The notes below the pieces were generated by a model. That model made no database searches and had not been told where the DNA came from. It saw nothing but the letters and a program-made list of their open reading frames with translations. This document shows, piece after piece, positions 45,727-50,092 of a stretch of DNA of 50,092 bases. The stretch is from a virus, in IMG/VR virus record IMGVR_UViG_3300008267_013330, positions 1-50,092 of that record, one strand, 5' to 3'. Made by a program: the position numbers and the translations under genes. Within the stretch, counting starts at the first letter, position 1; every line of letters starts with the position of its first letter.

Positions 45727-46308
45727 ATGAAAAAATTATTATTTATTTTAATGATGATGATTTCGGGGATTTCATTATCACAGTTATCAACAACAAATCC
45801 AGATACGGTTTGTTATCAATCAACAGCACTGTCTACGTATACTGTACCATCTGTTGGTTCGGGAACTTATACTTGGACTGTTACATCACCCGGTGTTATT
45901 ACCGCAGGTCAAGGAACAAACTCAATTTCTGTAAACTGGTCAGCAGCATCACCTGGATTAATCACAAATGGTGTATCTGTAACCTATTCTTCACCAGCAC
46001 CAGCAAACTGTCCGGCAGCACCTGTAAATTTAAATGTATTAATTTATCAAGTTATCCCAACAATACAAGCATTAGGGCCATTTTGTGAATCTGACCCATG
46101 TGTTACATTAGTTGGTTCACCCGCAGGTGGAACATGGTCAGGTACTGGTGTTTCAGGAAACCAATTTTGCCCTGATAACGTAGCGAATGGTACAAACGCA
46201 ACATCAACCGTAACATATACTGTTGGGTCTGCTGGATGTACGTTTTCAACTTCTGTTGTTGTCCCTGTTTATGGTACACCAACATTATCACCTATCCAAC
46301 ATAACTAA
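45727..46308 (+). CDS. Secreted PKD/Ig-like protein
   Basis: The 193-residue protein has a signal peptide (about 1-18, SLS). Two beta-sandwich segments follow: TYTWTVTSPGVITAGQGTNSISVNW (PKD-like) and a C-rich FCESDPCVTLVGSPAGGTWSGTGVSG (typical of Bacteroidota adhesin domains). It ends SPIQHN. It starts 6 nt after the SprB-repeat gene and stops at the next start. It seems to be a central segment of a multi-domain adhesin that here is a separate protein. Confidence 0.7.
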   Translation: MKKLLFILMMMISGISLSQLSTTNPDTVCYQSTALSTYTVPSVGSGTYTWTVTSPGVITAGQGTNSISVNWSAASPGLITNGVSVTYSSPAPANCPAAPVNLNVLIYQVIPTIQALGPFCESDPCVTLVGSPAGGTWSGTGVSGNQFCPDNVANGTNATSTVTYTVGSAGCTFSTSVVVPVYGTPTLSPIQHN

Positions 46309-46875
46309 ATGAGATTAATTATTTTCATATTATTTTTGTTTTTGTCCTTAGAAACTTCGGCACAACAGTCAATAGAACTTTGTGCCGGAGAGTCTAAAAC
46401 TGTTACTTATTTCTCCACATCTACAAGTGAAGGTACAAATACTTGGTATGTTAATAATTCACCATATATTACAAACGAATTAACATATACGTTTAGTAAT
46501 GCTGGAACATATAGTATAGTGGTTAGAAAAGAAAATGGTCCTTGTTATGTTGAAGAAAGTTTACAAGTAATTGTAACTGACTGCCCTGGTGTTATTTATT
46601 GGGTTCCTAATTGTTTTACACCCGACGATAACGAGGCAAATCAAATATATGGACCTGTAATGACAGAAGGGTATGATATAAATGGTTTTGAGTTTTTAGT
46701 TTTTAATAGATGGGGTAATGTTGTATGGGAGTCTCAAGATCCTAACGGAAGGTGGGACGGAACATACAACGGAAAAAAATGTCCTGACGGGGTTTATATT
46801 TGGAAATTACGATTTAATGTTTTTGATGACGACAGTAAAATTTCAGATCACGGACATTTAACTATTATTAGATAA
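46309..46875 (+). CDS. Secreted protein with T9SS type B sorting domain
   Basis: The 188-residue protein has a signal peptide (about 1-18, ETSAQ), one PKD-like domain (TNTWYVNNSP..NAGTYSIVVRKENG) and a complete CHU_C/T9SS type B domain. That domain has WVPNCFTPDDNEANQIYGPV, FLVFNRWGNVVWES, WDGTYNGKKCPDGVYIW and GHLTIIR. This C-terminus directs export across the outer membrane by the host's type IX machinery. It is last of the trio and the only one with a visible sorting signal. Confidence 0.85.
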   Translation: MRLIIFILFLFLSLETSAQQSIELCAGESKTVTYFSTSTSEGTNTWYVNNSPYITNELTYTFSNAGTYSIVVRKENGPCYVEESLQVIVTDCPGVIYWVPNCFTPDDNEANQIYGPVMTEGYDINGFEFLVFNRWGNVVWESQDPNGRWDGTYNGKKCPDGVYIWKLRFNVFDDDSKISDHGHLTIIR

Positions 46876-47018
46876 TGAAAAAGGAAATAAAAAAATTTGC
46901 TTTAAAAATAATTTTAGGTGAAGATGTTTCTAAACCCAATGACTTACAATTTTATTTAAATAATAAGGAAGACATTGAAAAATATTTAAAATATTTTAAA
47001 AAAGTATTAAAAGTTTAA
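46875..47018 (+). CDS. Small basic protein
   Basis: A 47-residue frame overlapping the T9SS gene stop by one base (TAATG). It is Lys-rich and helical (FALKIILGEDVSKPNDLQF). No family recognised. Confidence 0.5.
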   Translation: MKKEIKKFALKIILGEDVSKPNDLQFYLNNKEDIEKYLKYFKKVLKV

Positions 47019-47029
47019 TATAATTTTAT

Positions 47030-47037
47030 TATATTTG
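47030..47037 (+). promoter_or_regulatory. Bacteroidota -7 element TATATTTG
   Basis: Lies 3 nt before ATG 47041, again near-leaderless spacing. A TTG in frame at 47035 is inside this element and is not the start. Confidence 0.6.
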
Positions 47038-47040
47038 TGT

Positions 47041-47337
47041 ATGAATTATATGGGTCTCACTTTATTTGTATCTCTTTTATTAAATGTTTTAATGTTTGTT
47101 TGTTTTTTCTACATATTTTTAGAAAATAAAAAAGAAAAACAAAAACCAAAAAGACAAACTAGAAGTAGAAAAAAATCTGAAATAAAAAATGAAGTTGTGG
47201 TGGAATTAAATGAATCTCCTTCTAAAAGAACTGAGATATTAAAAGAATTACAAATTTTAAAATCAAAAAAAGTTAAATCACAAAAAGATAAAGAAGCGAT
47301 TTATACTTTAGAAAAAATATTACCTAATTTAATATAA
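47041..47337 (+). CDS. Membrane-anchored basic/coiled-coil protein
   Basis: From ATG 47041 (98 residues) the protein has one membrane segment (about 4-26), a Lys/Arg-rich patch (KQKPKRQTRSRKKSE) and a helical end. The topology suggests an inner-membrane anchor with a cytosolic basic tail. Confidence 0.6.
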   Translation: MNYMGLTLFVSLLLNVLMFVCFFYIFLENKKEKQKPKRQTRSRKKSEIKNEVVVELNESPSKRTEILKELQILKSKKVKSQKDKEAIYTLEKILPNLI

Positions 47338-47340
47338 AAT

Positions 47341-47445
47341 ATGAAAAGATTAATTAATACAATTTTTTGTTTATTTTTTTTAGGACCTCTTGCAATGTTT
47401 TTAACTTGTATGTTAGAATTTATTTTTCTTTTTAAGAAAAATTAG
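47341..47445 (+). CDS. Single-TM micropeptide
   Basis: A 34-residue frame with a hydrophobic core (NTIFCLFFLGPLAMFLTCMLEFIF) and charged ends. It starts 3 nt after the upstream stop. Small size makes it uncertain. Confidence 0.4.
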   Translation: MKRLINTIFCLFFLGPLAMFLTCMLEFIFLFKKN

Positions 47446-47453
47446 TATATTTG
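47446..47453 (+). promoter_or_regulatory. Bacteroidota -7 element TATATTTG
   Basis: TATATTTG lies 23 nt upstream of the ATG at 47477; here a short leader is expected. Confidence 0.55.
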
Positions 47454-47476
47454 TATTATTGTTTTAAAATAAAAAA

Positions 47477-47848
47477 ATGAGTAGAATAGAGTTAAAAGTT
47501 AGGTTTCCTAACGAAAGTGATTTTGACACAACAATTTTTGTTAGTCCAGATAGGCTAAAAGATGTTAAAATTTTTAAAAATGAGGTTTTTTGTACATTAG
47601 ACGATTCTAGGATATCGATTAAAAAATCTGATTGGGATGAGATTAGTAAGGGTAAAACTTTTTTAGGTGATGAAAGTACACAAAATAAGTTTAAAGAAAT
47701 TAATCAAGAACAAAAAGCTTTAAGAAAATTGTATGAATGTCAAGAAGAAATAGAAAAACTTAATATAAATTCTGATTTCTTACATAGGTTACAGTTTTTA
47801 ATAGAAGAAATAGAAAAAAAAATACAAAAAAATCAAAATATAATTTAA
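47477..47848 (+). CDS. Hypothetical protein with a C-terminal coiled coil
   Basis: A 123-residue protein with a beta-rich first half (LKVRFPNESDFDTTIFVSPDRLKDV) and a long helix (QEQKALRKLYECQEEIEKL). No family recognised. Confidence 0.55.
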   Translation: MSRIELKVRFPNESDFDTTIFVSPDRLKDVKIFKNEVFCTLDDSRISIKKSDWDEISKGKTFLGDESTQNKFKEINQEQKALRKLYECQEEIEKLNINSDFLHRLQFLIEEIEKKIQKNQNII

Positions 47849-47849
47849 T

Positions 47850-48281
47850 ATGAGTAATTTAAAAAAGTGGATTAGAAGACAATACAAAAGGATGTTTGTT
47901 AAATTTTATCTTTGGGAAAGGGGTTCTAAATGGTTTAAAGCACCTGAAGATAATACAGGTTATGAAAATATAACTACAGCAATAGTTAGAAAAATGATTA
48001 GTAACCCTGACTCTAAATTTACTATTGCACCACTATCAGGTAAAAGATACATAATCAATAAATCATTAGACATATTTGTTATTATTGAAGATAGTAAAGT
48101 TGAAATCACTAACCATGTTTATCATTATGTTTCACATTTAGGTCAAAGGGACATTGAAAAATTAACTAAACTGTACGATACTAAAGTTGAGGATCAAAGG
48201 ATAAACTATGAAGAAGAGATTAAATCACAAATATCTAATACATTACATTCAATTTACGAAAAAATAACAAAAGATGAATAA
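47850..48281 (+). CDS. Hypothetical protein
   Basis: The 143-residue protein starts with a strongly basic helix (LKKWIRRQYKRMFVKFYLWERGSKWF) and continues as a beta-rich domain (KFTIAPLSGKRYIINKSLDIFVIIEDSKVEI). It overlaps the HAD gene by 8 nt. Confidence 0.55.
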   Translation: MSNLKKWIRRQYKRMFVKFYLWERGSKWFKAPEDNTGYENITTAIVRKMISNPDSKFTIAPLSGKRYIINKSLDIFVIIEDSKVEITNHVYHYVSHLGQRDIEKLTKLYDTKVEDQRINYEEEIKSQISNTLHSIYEKITKDE

Positions 48282-48867
48282 AAGATATCACGCAAATTTT
48301 TATACAAACAGATTGGTTAAGGAATGGTTGAAAAATGGTAAGATTATAATTGCTTGTGACCTTGATGATACAATCATTCCTTACAACGAGGAAATTAAAG
48401 ATAACTGTAAAAAAATGGTTGATTTGATTTTAGAGTGTCAAAAAGAAGGGATTTATTTTTTAATAAATACCGCAAGAAGTAAAGAACAGTTGAAAAAAGC
48501 TAAAAAACAAGTTGAAGAGCTTGGAATTATGGTACACGGAATAAATGAAATGTACCCTGAATGGGATAAACCTTATGGTGTTAATGGAAAGTTGTATGCA
48601 AATATTTTTCTTGACGATAGAAGTGGTTTTTGGGACGCTTATTGGACATTATCAAATGCATTAACTATTGTTACAAAAGAAAGAAAAATGAATATGAAAA
48701 CTTTTGAAGTTAATTTAGGTGTTGGTTTAAACCAATTTTTTCCAGAAAAAATAAAAATAGTAATTGATGGTCTTGGGGAATACCCTGAAAAAAAGTCCAA
48801 AACAACAAAAAAAATAGGGCGTAAACCTAAAAAAGAAAAAAATAATGAATCCGATAGAATACTTTAA
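48274..48867 (+). CDS. HAD-superfamily hydrolase
   Basis: The 197-residue protein has HAD motif I ACDLDDTIIPYN at 27-38, motif II LINTARSKEQLKK at about 68-80 and motif IV YANIFLDDRSG at about 108-118. The last 30 residues are Lys-rich (KKSKTTKKIGRKPKKEKN), a possible nucleic-acid-binding tail. Third HAD of the window and distinct from the others. Substrate unknown; a nucleotide or polynucleotide phosphate is plausible. Confidence 0.7.
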   Translation: MNKRYHANFYTNRLVKEWLKNGKIIIACDLDDTIIPYNEEIKDNCKKMVDLILECQKEGIYFLINTARSKEQLKKAKKQVEELGIMVHGINEMYPEWDKPYGVNGKLYANIFLDDRSGFWDAYWTLSNALTIVTKERKMNMKTFEVNLGVGLNQFFPEKIKIVIDGLGEYPEKKSKTTKKIGRKPKKEKNNESDRIL

Positions 48868-49336
48868 TCAAAACAATAGGGAAAAATATTGGTTTAAAAA
48901 CGAAAAAAAATACAAAAGATGGTTTAAAAAACAATTAAAACATCTTTTAGTGGAAATAGAGGAAGATAGTTCTGAAAAAGAATTAGCCTCATTTATGTGG
49001 CGTCTTGGTTTAGGTTATTGGGGTGTGGGGACACAAAAAGGAATTCCTTCTGGTATTTATACTGAAGGGTGTAAAAATACAAAAAATTGTACAAATGACC
49101 ATGTTTTTGGGGTGGTAGAAATTGGTAAATTTGTACATCAAAGTTTTAAAGAATCTAATTATAACATTGATTATATGGTTAATGATTGGCTTTATGAGAA
49201 TCTTTATTTATGGATGACAATAAAGGTGTCAAAAGAAGAACATAAAAAAGATAATATAATTAGAAATAGTCATACAATGGAGGAAAAAAAAGTGCTTAAA
49301 CACTATAAGAACGTAAGTTCATTTATAATTAATTAA
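48845..49336 (+). CDS. Hypothetical protein
   Basis: The 163-residue protein starts with a basic Trp-rich helix (REKYWFKNEKKYKRWFKKQLKHLL) and has a Cys pair (EGCKNTKNCTNDHVFG). No family recognised. It overlaps the HAD gene by 23 nt. Confidence 0.55.
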   Translation: MNPIEYFNQNNREKYWFKNEKKYKRWFKKQLKHLLVEIEEDSSEKELASFMWRLGLGYWGVGTQKGIPSGIYTEGCKNTKNCTNDHVFGVVEIGKFVHQSFKESNYNIDYMVNDWLYENLYLWMTIKVSKEEHKKDNIIRNSHTMEEKKVLKHYKNVSSFIIN

Positions 49337-49342
49337 AAAAAA

Positions 49343-49477
49343 ATGAAAAAATTATTTTTATTATTACTGGCAGTATCTATTTTATTGTCTTGTAAAACGT
49401 CAAAAGAAAAATGTGATGCTTATTCAAGTAACCAACAATTAGAAAAAAGTTGTTGTTTAAAAGATAGTTTAAATTAA
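49343..49477 (+). CDS. Small lipoprotein
   Basis: A 44-residue frame with signal peptide and lipobox SILLSC (Cys17), then KTSKEKCDAYSS and a second Cys pair. Mature size would be about 28 residues. Similar in style to the three lipoproteins at 2223-2949. Confidence 0.6.
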   Translation: MKKLFLLLLAVSILLSCKTSKEKCDAYSSNQQLEKSCCLKDSLN

Positions 49478-49482
49478 AAAAA

Positions 49483-49878
49483 ATGGGCCAACTCTCTATT
49501 ATTGATTGGGATTTACATTTAAAGTTAATGGAAAAAAAATACGGTAAAACAAAAATAGATAAAAACTATTCAGAAGAAAAAACATTAGAAGAAAAATTTT
49601 TATCTAAAAATAAATACCTTTTTGAAGTGAGTGAAATATCTATTAACGGTGATGTTATTACTTTTAGTTGTTATTTAAATGATAGAAAAAATTATTTTTA
49701 TGACACTAAAAATAAAACTTTACACAATGATTATCCATTAAATAATAATAATCTAATAAAAGATGATGTTGTTTTTTTATGGGTAATTAAATCAATCTAC
49801 AATTATATAGAAAAAAAAGAAAAAGAAATTAACGACTACAAAATAATATTAAAGAGCATTGTTAATATCAATGAGTGA
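49483..49878 (+). CDS. Hypothetical protein
   Basis: A 131-residue charged protein with beta strands in the middle (YLFEVSEISINGDVITFSCYLNDRKN) and a helical end. It overlaps the Smr gene by 8 nt. No family recognised. Confidence 0.55.
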   Translation: MGQLSIIDWDLHLKLMEKKYGKTKIDKNYSEEKTLEEKFLSKNKYLFEVSEISINGDVITFSCYLNDRKNYFYDTKNKTLHNDYPLNNNNLIKDDVVFLWVIKSIYNYIEKKEKEINDYKIILKSIVNINE

Positions 49879-50092
49879 GTTAGATTTACACGGAGTCAAA
49901 CATAATGAAGTGAAACAATTGTTAGATTCTTTTTTGTGGGATAATATGAAAAAGAATAAAAAAGAAGTTAGAGTAATAACAGGTTTTTCGGAACAGATGA
50001 AAAGTATTGTTAAAGATTTAACTAATGAATACTCGATGACTTGTTTTGAGGATTATAAAAACAACGGTGTACTAGTAATAAAATTAACTTGA
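49871..50092 (+). CDS. Smr-domain protein
   Basis: From ATG 49871 (73 residues; an in-frame TTG lies 12 nt upstream) the protein is a bare Smr domain: LDLHGVKHNEV at 4-14 and VRVITGFSEQMKSIV at 33-47, ending NNGVLVIKL. Smr domains bind and often nick DNA or RNA. Recent family work links stand-alone Smr proteins to ribosome-collision mRNA cleavage, which would fit the tmRNA/Pth2 theme, but that is inference. The stop is the last codon of the window. Confidence 0.8.
   Translation: MSELDLHGVKHNEVKQLLDSFLWDNMKKNKKEVRVITGFSEQMKSIVKDLTNEYSMTCFEDYKNNGVLVIKLT

Noticed and set aside
45810-46291. Alternative frames within the PKD-like gene
   Set aside because: The main frame has a signal peptide and regular beta domains; the others are Cys/Tyr- or Gln-rich shadows.

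Overview
The window is AT-rich (roughly 30% GC by eye) and about 95% coding. It looks like part of a large tailed-phage genome whose host is a member of the Bacteroidota, probably a flavobacterium. The host inference rests on four things. Promoters are of the TAnnTTTG type. Starts are A-rich and lack Shine-Dalgarno sequences. Lipoproteins carry short lipoboxes. Three secreted genes carry SprB-repeat, PKD-like and type IX secretion sorting (CHU_C-like) sequence. The phage inference rests on dense ATGA-overlapped small genes, a highly repetitive adhesin/tail-fibre gene, a tRNA/tmRNA complement, a homing-endonuclease remnant, and many proteins that share a short N-terminal peptide ending in hydrophobic-x-Glu, like the capsid-targeting peptides of T4-type phages. 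No terminase, portal, capsid or polymerase gene lies in this window, so the exact phage group is not shown.

Layout. Positions 1-7070 hold small nucleic-acid and phosphate enzymes: a cyclic-phosphate-processing receiver domain, a secreted NUC1-type nuclease, a PNK-like P-loop kinase, two calcineurin-like phosphoesterases, a HAD of the RNA-repair type, and a Pth2 peptidyl-tRNA hydrolase. They are mixed with three lipoproteins and a hotdog thioesterase. Positions 7070-8100 are an ORF-free structured RNA island: a nested hairpin, tRNA-Glu, a boxA-like site, several stems with predicted pseudoknots, tRNA-Arg, and a long ornate RNA with T-loop hairpins. Positions 8130-12700 carry a ferritin, an HNH nuclease, a DUF5522-like protein, a nucleotidyltransferase-like protein, a tRNA-Leu with a long insertion, an initiator-type tRNA-Met and a UVR-motif protein.

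Positions 12770-17020 are on the minus strand: a 37-repeat SHAEG adhesin or tail fibre, a YGxxxKWC-family protein and an HNH-like protein. Positions 17300-17900 hold a tmRNA with an unusually long 21-residue tag, followed by a second structured RNA and a strong terminator. Positions 17900-37300 contain most of the proteins with the shared N-terminal peptide, including Cys-rich proteins, a retropepsin/cupin protein and a zincin. Between them lie an SPFH protein, NTase-like proteins, HAD, Nudix-like and isochorismatase-like proteins, and finally APS kinase, an HxGH nucleotidyltransferase and DUF2061. Positions 37970-38580 have a promoter, structured leader, degenerate tRNA, terminator and truncated GIY-YIG gene. 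Positions 38600-44370 carry a third KWC protein, a second zincin, an HNH protein and thioredoxin. Positions 44440-46875 carry the secreted SprB/PKD/T9SS trio. The remainder is small genes, a HAD, a lipoprotein and an Smr-domain protein.

How the parts may fit together (inference): one set of genes maintains translation and RNA during infection (tRNAs, tmRNA, Pth2, RNA-repair-type enzymes). A second set, marked by the shared N-terminal peptide and often preceded by an ATATTTATT motif, looks like cargo packaged in the head and possibly injected. A third set is exported through host Sec, Lol and T9SS routes and could alter the host surface.
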